Assembly: GCA_964495595.1 (NCBI GenBank)
Contig: CAZBWH010000010.1
Span: 1 to 58,689 of the forward strand
Source of the DNA: CALMFQ01 sp964495595
GTDB taxonomy: Bacteria > Pseudomonadota > Gammaproteobacteria > Burkholderiales > SCOH01
Reading direction: 5' to 3'
DNA: 58,689 bases
Part shown: positions 17,249 to 25,379 of the stretch, one piece after another
How the letters are laid out: every line of letters starts with the position of its first letter
Position numbering within the stretch: the stretch's first letter is position 1
Notes under the pieces: model-generated
The model's database searches: none
Told to the model about the DNA's origin: nothing
What the model saw: only the letters and a program-made list of their open reading frames with translations
Translations under genes and position numbers: made by a program

Positions 17249-19090
17249 ATGGTCGATTCGCTGGCGGGTTTGCGGGTTGTAGTCAGCCGGCCTGCCCGGC
17301 AGGCGGCCGGCCAGATGGCCCGGTTTGCCGATGCGGGTGCCGAAGTGGTCTCGCTGCCAATGATCGAAATCAAGCCGGCAAACGATCTGGCGCCGCTGGC
17401 TCAGGCTGCGGCGGTGCTGGCGGGTTACCAGTGGGTAGTGTTTGTCAGCCCGAGTGCAGTGGATCAAGCAATGCCGGTGCTGCTGGCGGCAAGCAACTGG
17501 CCTGACCGGACGCAGGCGGCGGTGGTGGGCAAGGGCAGCGCTGCTGCGTTTCGCCGCTGGGTTGCGATCGACCCGCTGTGCCCGACTGACGGCCAGGATA
17601 GCGAGGCGCTGCTGCGCCAGCCACTGTTGCAACAGATGCACGGCCAGCGGGTGCTGATCCTGCGTGGCAACGGCGGGCGGGAGTTGCTGGCCGATACGCT
17701 GCGTGCCCGTGGGGCCGAAGTTGACGTGGTCTGCGCTTACCAGCGGGTGCGACCGGATGTCGACCCGGCGCCGTTGCTCGAACGCCGGCTGACAGCGCTG
17801 ATCGTCACCAGCGGGCAAGTGCTGGACAACTTGCTGGCGCTCGTTGGAGAAAGTGGACGCCTGTCGCTACAATCGAATCCCTTGCTTCATATTTTTGCCA
17901 TTCATCCACGGATTGCCGATCACGCCCGCCAGCTGGGATTCTCGCAGGTCAGGGTGGCCGGGCCAGACGATCAGGCGTTGCTGCTTGAGCTGGTGGAATG
18001 GTTTGCACACGAGAAAGCGTCAATGAACAAGCTTCCCGTTCCGGAGGATGCGCCCGCCCGCCCGGTGGCTGCAGAGCCTGTTCCGCCGGTTGCCGGCGAG
18101 CCGATGTCCAGGCAGGCCGACCCTGCCTGGCGGCAGCCCGCCGTGTGGCTTGCCGCGCTGGCATTGCTGGCCAGTGGTGCCCACTGGTTGCAGACCCGGC
18201 AGCAGATGGCTGCCTTGCAGCTGGAAGCGGGCACCTTCAACCGCGATAGCCGGCAACTGGCTGATCGTAACCAGGAGCTGGCGCGCCAGCTGCAAACCCG
18301 GCTGGCGGTGCTGGAAAGCAAGGTCAACGAGAGCCACAGCCAGCAGCTTGCGTTGCAGGCGATGTATCAGGAGTTATCGCGCGATAGTGACGACACCTCG
18401 CTGGCCGACGTCGAGCAGGCACTGGAGCTGGCGGACCAGCAGCTGCAGCTGGCTGGCAATGTGCGCACGGCGCTGATTGCACTGCAAAACCTCGATCAGC
18501 GGTTGCAAGGCAGCGGCAAACCGCACTGGATCGCCATCCGGCGGGCCGTGGCGGCCGATGCCGAGGCGCTGAAGAAAGCTCCGTTTGTCGATACGGTAGG
18601 AATCAGCGTGCAGATCGACAACCTGGTCAGCCAGGTGGACAAATTACCGCTGGTGGTGGAAAAGCCGCAACCGCGTCAGCCTGTGGTCAGCCAGGGAGGG
18701 GATTCGCCTCCCGGATGGCTGGCGCAGATGGCCGGCGACATCTGGCGTGAGATCAAGCAACTGATCCGGGTGCGGCGGCTGGAGCGGCAGGAGCCCTTGC
18801 TGCTCTCGCCGGAGCAATCATTTTTCCTGCGCGAAAACCTCAAATTGCGTCTGCTGGACGCGCGGATTGCCAATATCCAGCGCGATGGCACGACTTTCAA
18901 AGTCGACCTGCGCGCTGCGCAGGATTATCTGGAACGGTATTTCGACAGCAGTGCGCCGGCCACAGCGCGCTTTACCGAGGCGCTCAAGCAACTGCAGCAG
19001 ACCGAAATTGCAGTGCAGATGCCGACACTGGCCCGCAGCCTGGCTGCGGTGCAGGATGCCCGGCTGGCGCGGGAGAGGATCCAGCCGTGA
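17249..19090 (+). CDS. hemDX: Fused uroporphyrinogen-III synthase HemD and HemX membrane protein
   Basis: 613 residues. Residues 1 to about 255 are a HemD fold (VVVSRPARQA at the start, VFVSPSAVDQAM, LILRGNGGRELLADTL, ALIVTSGQVLDNLL), which closes and inverts ring D of hydroxymethylbilane. A Pro/Ala linker leads to one membrane helix (about 295-312, WLAALALLASGAHWL) and a long coiled coil plus the HemX C-terminal domain. HemX function is unproven; it is thought to organise haem enzymes. An internal ATG at 18023 (MNKLPVPED) could also start a free HemX. Next gene hemY starts GTGA-overlapped at 19087. Confidence 0.93.
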   Translation: MVDSLAGLRVVVSRPARQAAGQMARFADAGAEVVSLPMIEIKPANDLAPLAQAAAVLAGYQWVVFVSPSAVDQAMPVLLAASNWPDRTQAAVVGKGSAAAFRRWVAIDPLCPTDGQDSEALLRQPLLQQMHGQRVLILRGNGGRELLADTLRARGAEVDVVCAYQRVRPDVDPAPLLERRLTALIVTSGQVLDNLLALVGESGRLSLQSNPLLHIFAIHPRIADHARQLGFSQVRVAGPDDQALLLELVEWFAHEKASMNKLPVPEDAPARPVAAEPVPPVAGEPMSRQADPAWRQPAVWLAALALLASGAHWLQTRQQMAALQLEAGTFNRDSRQLADRNQELARQLQTRLAVLESKVNESHSQQLALQAMYQELSRDSDDTSLADVEQALELADQQLQLAGNVRTALIALQNLDQRLQGSGKPHWIAIRRAVAADAEALKKAPFVDTVGISVQIDNLVSQVDKLPLVVEKPQPRQPVVSQGGDSPPGWLAQMAGDIWREIKQLIRVRRLERQEPLLLSPEQSFFLRENLKLRLLDARIANIQRDGTTFKVDLRAAQDYLERYFDSSAPATARFTEALKQLQQTEIAVQMPTLARSLAAVQDARLARERIQP

Positions 19091-20298
19091 GACCGCTGCT
19101 GCTGTTCCTGGCCATTTTTGCGGCCATGGTCACCCTCACCCTGTTCATGCAGGTCAACGATGGCTTTGCGCTGATCGTCGTGCCGCCCTACCGGGTCGAT
19201 CTGTCGCTGAATGCGGTGATTTTGCTCCAGCTGCTGGCTTTCGTGGTGGTGTACGGCATTTTGCGACTGGTGTTCGTCACTCTCGATCTGCCCAACCGGG
19301 TGCGCGCCTACCGTGAACGTCGCGCTGAGCGCCAGGCTCGGGAAAACCTGCTTGAGGCATTGCAGGCTTTTCTGGAAGGGCGGTTTAACCGGTGTGAAAA
19401 GGCTGCGGGCAAAGCCATGGCGCTGGAGCAGCGCGCCGAGCCCCGGGTGCTGGCGGCCCTGCTCGGCGCCCGCGCCGCCCATGCCATTCGCGATTACGGA
19501 AAACGTGACGTGTATCTGGCCAGGGTCGACAGCTTTGATCAGCGGCCCAGCCTGGCTGTGCTGATGACCCGTGCCGAGCTCGAATTCGACCAGCGCCGTC
19601 TGGATGACNNNNNNNNNNTGGCTACGCTGGAAGAGATACGCAAACTGGCACCCAAGCTGACCAGCGCCTTGCGGCTGGAACTGCGCATCCGGCAAAAGCG
19701 CGATGAGCCCGAGGCGATGCTGCAGATCCTGGAGCAATTGCAGAAAGCCGATGCCATCGACGCGCCACAAACTGCACAACTGCGCCTGCACGCCCATCTG
19801 CTGCTGGCGGACAGTCAGCAGGGCAATGCCCGCCAGTTGCGTGACTGGTGGAACCGGCTGCCGGCTGCCGACCGCTTCCAGCCCCGGCTGGCGGCTGCGA
19901 CTGCCCGACGCCTGCTGGCGCTGGGTGGCTGCGAATTTGCCGCCAGGGTGATCGGTGACACGCTCGACAAACAGTGGGATCAGGAACTGGTGACACTGTT
20001 CGGCCAGTTTCCCGAGTGGGAAACCTCGTGCAACGACGACCTGCTCAAGCTGATCCAGCGCGCCGAAGCCTGGCTGCCGCAGCATCCCAACGATGCCGAA
20101 CTGCTACTGGCGCTGGGCCGGCTGTGCCACGGCCAGGATTTGTGGGGCAAGGCGCAGAGCTACCTGGAGGCCAGCATCGCCGTCCGTCCCAGCGTGGCCG
20201 CCCATCTGGCCTTGGCCGAGCTTCTGGAGCAACACGGCCGCCACGAGCTGGCCAGCCCGCATTTCAAGGCCTGCCTGAATCTGGCCCACGCCCGCTAG
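19087..20298 (+). CDS. hemY: HemY TPR membrane protein (interrupted by assembly gap)
   Basis: About 403 residues with two N-terminal membrane helices (LLLFLAIFAAMVTLTLFM and VILLQLLAFVVVYGILRLVF), then DLPNRVRAYRERRAERQAR and tetratricopeptide-like helices on the periplasmic side. It is the enterobacterial-type HemY that goes with HemX, not the protoporphyrinogen oxidase of the same name. GTG start overlaps the hemDX stop. Ten Ns at 19609-19618 fall inside; the frame stays open only if the gap is really 10 bases (or 10 plus a multiple of 3). Its stop codon lies inside an inverted repeat. Confidence 0.88.
   Translation: MRPLLLFLAIFAAMVTLTLFMQVNDGFALIVVPPYRVDLSLNAVILLQLLAFVVVYGILRLVFVTLDLPNRVRAYRERRAERQARENLLEALQAFLEGRFNRCEKAAGKAMALEQRAEPRVLAALLGARAAHAIRDYGKRDVYLARVDSFDQRPSLAVLMTRAELEFDQRRLDDXXXXATLEEIRKLAPKLTSALRLELRIRQKRDEPEAMLQILEQLQKADAIDAPQTAQLRLHAHLLLADSQQGNARQLRDWWNRLPAADRFQPRLAAATARRLLALGGCEFAARVIGDTLDKQWDQELVTLFGQFPEWETSCNDDLLKLIQRAEAWLPQHPNDAELLLALGRLCHGQDLWGKAQSYLEASIAVRPSVAAHLALAELLEQHGRHELASPHFKACLNLAHAR
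19609..19618. other. Assembly gap of ten Ns
   Basis: Ten consecutive undetermined bases within hemY, after codons for QRRLDD and before ATLEEIRKLAPK. Ten is a common placeholder length, so the real number of missing bases is unknown. Confidence 0.97.
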
Positions 20299-20325
20299 CA
20301 GCCCAATCCCCACGCACCTGCTAGC
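20294..20325. terminator. Inverted repeat over the hemY stop codon
   Basis: GCTAGCAG (20294-20301, containing the TAG stop) and CTGCTAGC (20318-20325) are perfect 8-base inverted copies with a 16-base C-rich loop. There is no T-run directly after it, so it is only a possible terminator or mRNA 3'-end structure. A family-B repeat begins at its right arm. Confidence 0.4.
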
Positions 20326-20363
20326 CGGCCTGTATACCGCATCCCTATTGGCTTGCAGGCCGA
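20323..20363 (+). repeat. Dispersed palindromic repeat, family B copy 1
   Basis: 41 bases beginning AGCCGGCCTG and ending TTGCAGGCCGA; the outer arms GGCCTG and CAGGCC pair to form a hairpin. It matches the element at 24898-24938 at 37 of 41 positions, with the last 24 identical, and more loosely the double copy at 28565-28640. It lies 24 bases after the hemY stop. Confidence 0.75.
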
Positions 20364-20451
20364 TGGCCTTTTGCCTTGCGCCGGATTCCCCTCCTGCCTA
20401 TGCTAAATCTCGATCGGCTTGGCCGACATCGCACGATAAAAGGAGATCAGC

Positions 20452-22404
20452 ATGGCACCCTGCAAACGACGCTGGCTGGCGTGGGCGCTGGCCGCACCGG
20501 GGCTGGCGCCGGCGGCGCCGCCGGATGTTTTCGAGCTGGGGCTGGAGCAGTTGTCGCAACTGGAGGTGAGCGTGGCGTCGGGTAAGCGCGACAGCATTGT
20601 CGATGCGCCGGCGATCGTATCCAGCTATTCGCGCGAGGATCTGGAAAAGTTTGGCATCCGTACTCTGAAAGACATGCTGTCGTTCGTGCCCGGTTTTGTG
20701 GTGCAGGAAACCTATCTGGGTACGACGGCGGTCGGGGTGCGCGGGATTTCGGATGGCTTCAACCAGAAGCTGCTGCTGTTGCTGGACGACTCGCCTTACT
20801 GGATGAGTTCACACTCCGACATGCCGCTGCTGGGGATTCCGTTTGAAGCCATCGACCACATCGAGGTGATTCGCGGCCCGGCGTCGGTGATGTACGGCAC
20901 CAACGCCAGTGCCGGCATCGTGCGGGTGGCGACCCGCAAGGCCGACCGGTCGCAACTGGCGCTGTCGGCCGGAGCCCACGGCCTGGCCAATGGCGGTGCC
21001 TATTTCAGCCAGCCGGTCGGCGAGGCGGGCCGGCTCGATCTGTCGTTCGAGGCGCAGCGCGACGACGGCTACGCCGGCCAGTACCGCAACACTCTGCGGG
21101 TGCCGGCCGGTTTTCCCACTGCCGGCCGAACCGACGGCGCGCTGGATCGCGAAGAAAACAAGTCTTCGGCGCTGCTGCGCTACAGCCAGGGCGGGCTGAA
21201 CCTGCAGCTGCAGACCTTCCGTTCGCAGACCACCGGGCTGGCGTTTGCCAGCTCGCTGGCGAATCAGTCCGAGCTGATTTACCGTGGCTCTCTGCTGCAT
21301 GCTGGCTACGGCTGGCAGGTGGGCCGGGCGCAGCTCAAGCTCTATTCCGACTACACAAATTTCTATCTGGAGCTGCCGACCCGCAATGCCGGTGGTTACG
21401 GTGTCGACGGCACCGGGCGGGTGCTGAACCCGAATGACCAGTACCGCTGGCGCACGGGCGCCCACATCAACTATTCCCCCGACGGCCGTTTCAACCTGCT
21501 GGCCGGCGCCGAGTACGAACGCCGCACCAACGAAGAATATCTGCTGAGTACCGATGTCCGCACGGTGCGGCTGGTGCGGCCTGACCAGAACAGCGAATCG
21601 GCGCTGTACCTGCAGGGCGATTACGTCTGGGGCAACTGGCGGATGCTGCTGGGCGGGCGCTACACCAGCCTGCGCAATGCCGACAGCGAGCGGCACGCTG
21701 CCACCCCGCGGGCCGGGCTGGTGTACCGGCTGAACGATGCCAGCTCGCTCAAGCTGCTGTATTCACGGGGTTTCAATGCCCCCAATGCACTGCAACTGTA
21801 TGCCCAGACCGCTGTGCTGAACGGCAACCGTGCCCTGCGGCCGGAGCAGATTGCCGGCACCGAGCTGGCGTACACCTGGTCGCGTGACAATACCTTGTTT
21901 GTCGCCAACGGCTACTATCTGCGTGGCAAGGATTTCATCGGCCGGCGCAATCTGAGCCTCAATACGCCACAGGCATCCTATTTCAATGCCGACAACCAGT
22001 TCGACCGCTGGGGCGGCGAGCTGGATTACCAGCGGGCCAGCGGCGCGTGGCTGACGTTTGCCAATCTGGCCTACCTGAACCAGGGCAACCACAGGATCGA
22101 CGGTGATCTGAGCGCCTTCAGCGCACCGGGCCTGACTGCAGCCGCCGGAAGCAGCTACCGCTGGCAGCAGCACCGGGTCGGTGGCGGCCTGCGCTGGGTG
22201 GGCGAGCGGGCCGACCAGGCCTCGACCACGGTGGCCGATCTCAACTACCAGTATGAGGCGGCCCGCTGGCAATGGTTTGTCACCCTGCGCAATGTGTTTG
22301 ACCGCGAGCTGCTACTGCCGGAGGTGGTCAACTACACTCCCACCCAGCAGGTGAACGGGGGAGACCGGCGCAATCTGCTGGCCGGATTCAGGTACACGCT
22401 GTGA
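20452..22404 (+). CDS. TonB-dependent outer-membrane receptor
   Basis: 650 residues. A short leader (to about residue 22) is followed by a plug domain with VSVASGKRDSIVDAPAIVSS, LKDMLSFVPGF, VGVRGISDGF and IEVIRGPASVMYGTNASAGI, then a 22-strand barrel ending in the aromatic-rich GGDRRNLLAGFRYTL. Such receptors import scarce ligands using TonB energy; the ligand cannot be read from sequence. GGAG sits 8 bases before the ATG. The stop overlaps the GTG start of the YfiR-family gene (22401), which in turn overlaps the kinase gene, so all three are one coupled operon. Confidence 0.93.
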   Translation: MAPCKRRWLAWALAAPGLAPAAPPDVFELGLEQLSQLEVSVASGKRDSIVDAPAIVSSYSREDLEKFGIRTLKDMLSFVPGFVVQETYLGTTAVGVRGISDGFNQKLLLLLDDSPYWMSSHSDMPLLGIPFEAIDHIEVIRGPASVMYGTNASAGIVRVATRKADRSQLALSAGAHGLANGGAYFSQPVGEAGRLDLSFEAQRDDGYAGQYRNTLRVPAGFPTAGRTDGALDREENKSSALLRYSQGGLNLQLQTFRSQTTGLAFASSLANQSELIYRGSLLHAGYGWQVGRAQLKLYSDYTNFYLELPTRNAGGYGVDGTGRVLNPNDQYRWRTGAHINYSPDGRFNLLAGAEYERRTNEEYLLSTDVRTVRLVRPDQNSESALYLQGDYVWGNWRMLLGGRYTSLRNADSERHAATPRAGLVYRLNDASSLKLLYSRGFNAPNALQLYAQTAVLNGNRALRPEQIAGTELAYTWSRDNTLFVANGYYLRGKDFIGRRNLSLNTPQASYFNADNQFDRWGGELDYQRASGAWLTFANLAYLNQGNHRIDGDLSAFSAPGLTAAAGSSYRWQQHRVGGGLRWVGERADQASTTVADLNYQYEAARWQWFVTLRNVFDRELLLPEVVNYTPTQQVNGGDRRNLLAGFRYTL

Positions 22405-22961
22405 CACGTTTTCCCTGCCTGTGGCTGTTTTCCCGCCCAGGGTGGGGGCTGGCGGCTTGCCTGCTGGCGCTGCCGTGCCGGGCCGACGGCCCGCTGGAAT
22501 ACGAAGCCAAGGCGGCGTATCTGCTTAATTTTTCGCGTTATGTCAGCTGGCCCGCCGGTGAGAGCGGGCCGCTGCAGGTGTGTGTGCTGGGGCAGGATCC
22601 GTTTGGCGATGTGCTTGATCGCGCCCTGCAGGGCCGCAGCAGCAACGGCCGCCCGTTGCAGGCCCGGCGGCTGCAGTCGGTCAGCGAAGCGCAGGGTTGC
22701 CAGCTGGTGTACATCGGCCAGCAGGAAGACCGCCGCCAGCCTGACTGGCTGGGGCAACTGGGCGGCCGGCCGGTGCTGACCGTGGGCGAATCGCCGCGCT
22801 TCATTCGCGACGGCGGCATGATCAATCTGCTGCTGATCCGCAATACCGTGCGCTTTGAAGTCAATCTTGAGGCCGCCAGCCGCGCCGGGCTCAGTGTCAG
22901 CTCGCGCATGCTCAGCGTGGCCGAAAACGTTTACGGCAGGATGACGGAGGCGGGAAAATGA
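22401..22961 (+). CDS. YfiR-family (DUF4154) periplasmic protein
   Basis: 186 residues with a signal peptide (to about residue 28) and the family start YEAKAAYLLNFSRYVSWPA, then CVLGQDPFG, LVYIGQQED, PVLTVGESPRFIRDGGMINL and a C-terminal NVYGRM. In Pseudomonas, YfiR is a periplasmic protein that holds down the CHASE8 diguanylate cyclase YfiN. Here the neighbour with the sensor domain is a histidine kinase, so this protein probably represses or modulates that kinase. GTG start inside the receptor stop; the end overlaps the kinase start by ATGA. Confidence 0.9.
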   Translation: MTRFPCLWLFSRPGWGLAACLLALPCRADGPLEYEAKAAYLLNFSRYVSWPAGESGPLQVCVLGQDPFGDVLDRALQGRSSNGRPLQARRLQSVSEAQGCQLVYIGQQEDRRQPDWLGQLGGRPVLTVGESPRFIRDGGMINLLLIRNTVRFEVNLEAASRAGLSVSSRMLSVAENVYGRMTEAGK

Positions 22962-24784
22962 CCCCGGACAAACCACGCCACGTGTCGCTGCGACGCAAGC
23001 TGATGCGCACCATCTGGGCCAGCAGCGCCGCTGCCATTGGCCTGTCGGCGCTGACCCTGTTTACGTGGGAACAAGTCACCTACCAGCCACGGTTGGCGGA
23101 GGAGCTGACCGCCAAGGCGGATCTGCTCAGCCTCAATCTGCATGCCGCACTCAATTTCAACGATGTCCCGGCTGCCGTCGAGAGCCTGGCGGTACTGCAC
23201 GCGGTGCCGGAAATCTCGCTGGCCTGCGTATTCCGCCCCGATGGCAGTGAATTTGCCCGCTACCGGCTGCCGGGATCGGCGTTTTCCTGCCAGCCGCGGG
23301 CACGCTCACTGGAATTCGTCGATGGTGCCCTGTGGCTGACCCGGCCGGTGCACTACCAGCAGGAAACCGTCGGCCAGCTGCAATTGCGCTACCAGTTGCC
23401 GTCGCTGCTGGCCCGGATGGGGCAATACGCTGCTGCGCTGCTGTTGATGTCGGCCATGCTGGCGCTGCTCGCCAGTACCTTGTCCCGTCTGTTGCGCCGG
23501 CAGATTACCGATCCGGTGCTGGAGCTGGCGCAACTGGCCGCCGAAGTGACGGAAGGCGGCACTTGCCAGGCGCGGGCCACACCGCGCAGCAGCGACGAAA
23601 TCGGCCGGCTGGCGCTGGCATTCAACCGGATGCTGGACACGGTGCAGCAGCGAGAGCGTGAGCTGTACGACAGCAAGGCGCTGCTGCAGGCGATCATCGA
23701 AAACACTCCGGCGGCCATTTACGTCAAGGATCGGCAATCACGCTTTCTTCTGGTCAACCGTTTCTGTGCCCGGCTGTTTGGCAAGACCCCGGCCGAGATT
23801 GCTGGTAAATCGGCAGTCGAATTTTATTCGCCCGCCCACGCCGCGCAGCACGAGGCCAATGACCGGCAGATGTTCGAATCCGGTCAGGTGCTGGAAGCTG
23901 AAGAGGACGTACCGCAGGCCGACGGCGTGCATACCTATCTGTCGGTCAAATTTCCGCTGCATGACCAGAACGGCCAGGCGTACGCGCTGTGCGGCATTTC
24001 AACCGACATCACCGAGCGCAAGCAGGCCCAGCGACAACTGGAAGACTACCGCGACCAGCTGGAGGCTGCGGTAGCCAAACGGACTGCCGAGCTGGAGATC
24101 GCCAACAAGGAGCTGCAGGCATTTAGCTACTCGGTGTCGCACGACCTGCGCGCCCCGTTGCGCGCCATTGATGGTTTCAGCAGCATGCTGGTGGAAGACT
24201 ACAGCGAGCACCTGGACGCCACCGGACAGGATTACCTGCAGCGGGTGCGCAAGGCTGCGGCGCGGATGGGTGAATTGATCGACGACATGCTCAACCTGTC
24301 ACGGGTATCCAGCGTCGGCATGCAAAGCGGTACCACCAACCTGAGCGTGATTGCCACCGGCATCATGCTTGAATTGCAGACACTTGATCCGCAGCGCGAC
24401 TGCCAGATCGACATCCAGCCGAACCTGCTGGCCGAGGCCGATCCGCAACTGATCCAGATCGCCTTGCGCAATCTGCTGGAAAACGCCTGGAAATACTCTG
24501 CCCGCAAGCCCAAGGCCTGTATCTGCTTTGGCGCTACCTTGCTGGGCGATGGCCGGTATGAGTATTTCGTGCGTGACAACGGTGCCGGTTTTGACATGAC
24601 CTACGCCAACAAGTTGTTCAAGCCCTTCCAGCGCCTGCATCCGAACGAAGATTTTGAAGGTACCGGTGTCGGCCTGGCTACCGTCAGCCGTGTCATCCAG
24701 CGCCACGGCGGGCAGATCCGGGCCGAGGCCGTGCCGGGCGAAGGGGCGACTTTTTTCTTTACCCTGGCAGCCTGTCCGACTTGA
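22958..24784 (+). CDS. Sensor histidine kinase with CHASE8-like, HAMP and PAS domains
   Basis: 608 residues. A membrane helix (about 24-44), a periplasmic CHASE8-like domain (about 50-150, with LSLNLHAALNFNDVPAAVESL and VFRPDGSEFARY), a second helix (about 160-180), HAMP, PAS (ENTPAAIYVKDRQ, ending GISTDITERKQ), then HisKA with SYSVSHDLRAPLRAI (phospho-acceptor His) and HATPase motifs ENAWKYSA, DNGAGFDM, GTGVGLA. No receiver domain or adjacent response-regulator gene is present, so its output partner lies elsewhere. Coupled to the YfiR gene by a 4-base overlap. Confidence 0.93.
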   Translation: MTPDKPRHVSLRRKLMRTIWASSAAAIGLSALTLFTWEQVTYQPRLAEELTAKADLLSLNLHAALNFNDVPAAVESLAVLHAVPEISLACVFRPDGSEFARYRLPGSAFSCQPRARSLEFVDGALWLTRPVHYQQETVGQLQLRYQLPSLLARMGQYAAALLLMSAMLALLASTLSRLLRRQITDPVLELAQLAAEVTEGGTCQARATPRSSDEIGRLALAFNRMLDTVQQRERELYDSKALLQAIIENTPAAIYVKDRQSRFLLVNRFCARLFGKTPAEIAGKSAVEFYSPAHAAQHEANDRQMFESGQVLEAEEDVPQADGVHTYLSVKFPLHDQNGQAYALCGISTDITERKQAQRQLEDYRDQLEAAVAKRTAELEIANKELQAFSYSVSHDLRAPLRAIDGFSSMLVEDYSEHLDATGQDYLQRVRKAAARMGELIDDMLNLSRVSSVGMQSGTTNLSVIATGIMLELQTLDPQRDCQIDIQPNLLAEADPQLIQIALRNLLENAWKYSARKPKACICFGATLLGDGRYEYFVRDNGAGFDMTYANKLFKPFQRLHPNEDFEGTGVGLATVSRVIQRHGGQIRAEAVPGEGATFFFTLAACPT

Positions 24785-24795
24785 GCCTGATCGGC

Positions 24796-24863
24796 TGCGC
24801 CAGTGGGAAAACTAGAATGGATTTCCCACCCGGTTCGCTACGATCGCCCAGGCCCGACAGGCG
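24796..24863 (+). repeat. Dispersed repeat, family A copy 1
   Basis: 68 bases starting TGCGCCAGTGGGAAAAC and including the identical block CGCTACGATCGC. It aligns without gaps to 34769-34836 at about 81 percent, nearly all differences being transitions. GTGGGAAA and TTTCCCAC within it form a perfect 8-bp hairpin. It begins 11 bases after the kinase stop. The overlapping small open frame looks spurious. Confidence 0.75.
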
Positions 24864-24897
24864 TCAGGTCCTGAAGCCCAATATCCACGCGCCTTCC

Positions 24898-24938
24898 AGC
24901 CGGGCTGCATGCCTCATCCCTATTGGCTTGCAGGCCGA
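24898..24938 (+). repeat. Dispersed palindromic repeat, family B copy 2
   Basis: 41 bases AGCCGGGCTG...TTGCAGGCCGA, 37 of 41 identical to copy 1 at 20323. It lies between family-A copy 1 and the bufferin operon. Confidence 0.75.
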
Positions 24939-24974
24939 CCGGCTCCCACGGCATGACTTTTTTTGCCCGTCGCT

Positions 24975-25000
24975 GTAATAACCCCCCGACCTGCTCCGAC
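24975..25000 (+). promoter_or_regulatory. Possible ECF-sigma promoter of the bufferin operon
   Basis: GTAATA (24975-24980) and CGAC (24997-25000), 16 bases apart, resemble the GTAA.../CGTC-type elements of ECF promoters. They lie 50 bases before the bufA ATG, and an ECF sigma gene closes the locus. The match is by eye and weak on its own. Confidence 0.35.
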
Positions 25001-25049
25001 CAAGCTCCTGTCGCAAGTTGCGATCCATTATTCATCACAGGAGATCATC

Positions 25050-25358
25050 ATGAGCCACACCACCACTGCCACCACCGTTCTCACCCTGGCCCTGAGCGCA
25101 GCCCTTGCCACCGCATCGCTGCCGGCTTCGGCGGCCGACGGGATGAAGGGCGAGATGGAAAAGTGCTACGGCGTTGCGCTGAAAGGCAAGAACGATTGCA
25201 AGGCCGGCGCGGGAACCAGCTGTGCCGGTACCGCGAAAAAGGATCATCAGGGCAATGCCTGGAAAATGGTGCCGGCCGGCACCTGTGTCAAAACGGGTTC
25301 GCCTACCTCGCCGACCGGCTACGGCCAGTTGAAGGAATTCAAGGAAAAGCTGGCCTGA
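25050..25358 (+). CDS. bufA: Bufferin precursor, DUF2282 family (BufA1-like)
   Basis: 102 residues. A Sec signal peptide (to about residue 29, ASA) is followed by a short mature part with four cysteines at 39, 50, 58 and 79: EKCYGVALKGKNDC, TSCAGT and AGTCVKTG. This is the DUF2282 pattern of bufferins, ribosomally made peptides whose cysteines are changed to thiooxazoles by an MNIO enzyme and which bind copper in the periplasm. The start at 25050 follows an AGGAG, so the longer frame from 24963 is rejected. BufB follows 21 bases later. Confidence 0.92.
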   Translation: MSHTTTATTVLTLALSAALATASLPASAADGMKGEMEKCYGVALKGKNDCKAGAGTSCAGTAKKDHQGNAWKMVPAGTCVKTGSPTSPTGYGQLKEFKEKLA

Positions 25359-25379
25359 GGCCGGGCGGGGAGGCGTGTG

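Noticed and set aside
18925..20085. 386-codon minus-strand frame across the N gap
   Set aside because: Shadow of hemDX and hemY; depends on undetermined bases.
20809..21696. 295-codon minus-strand frame
   Set aside because: Antisense to the TonB-dependent receptor barrel; no recognisable protein.
24781..24978. 65-codon plus-strand frame after the kinase
   Set aside because: Spans a family-A and a family-B repeat; substitutions between repeat copies do not favour third codon positions.
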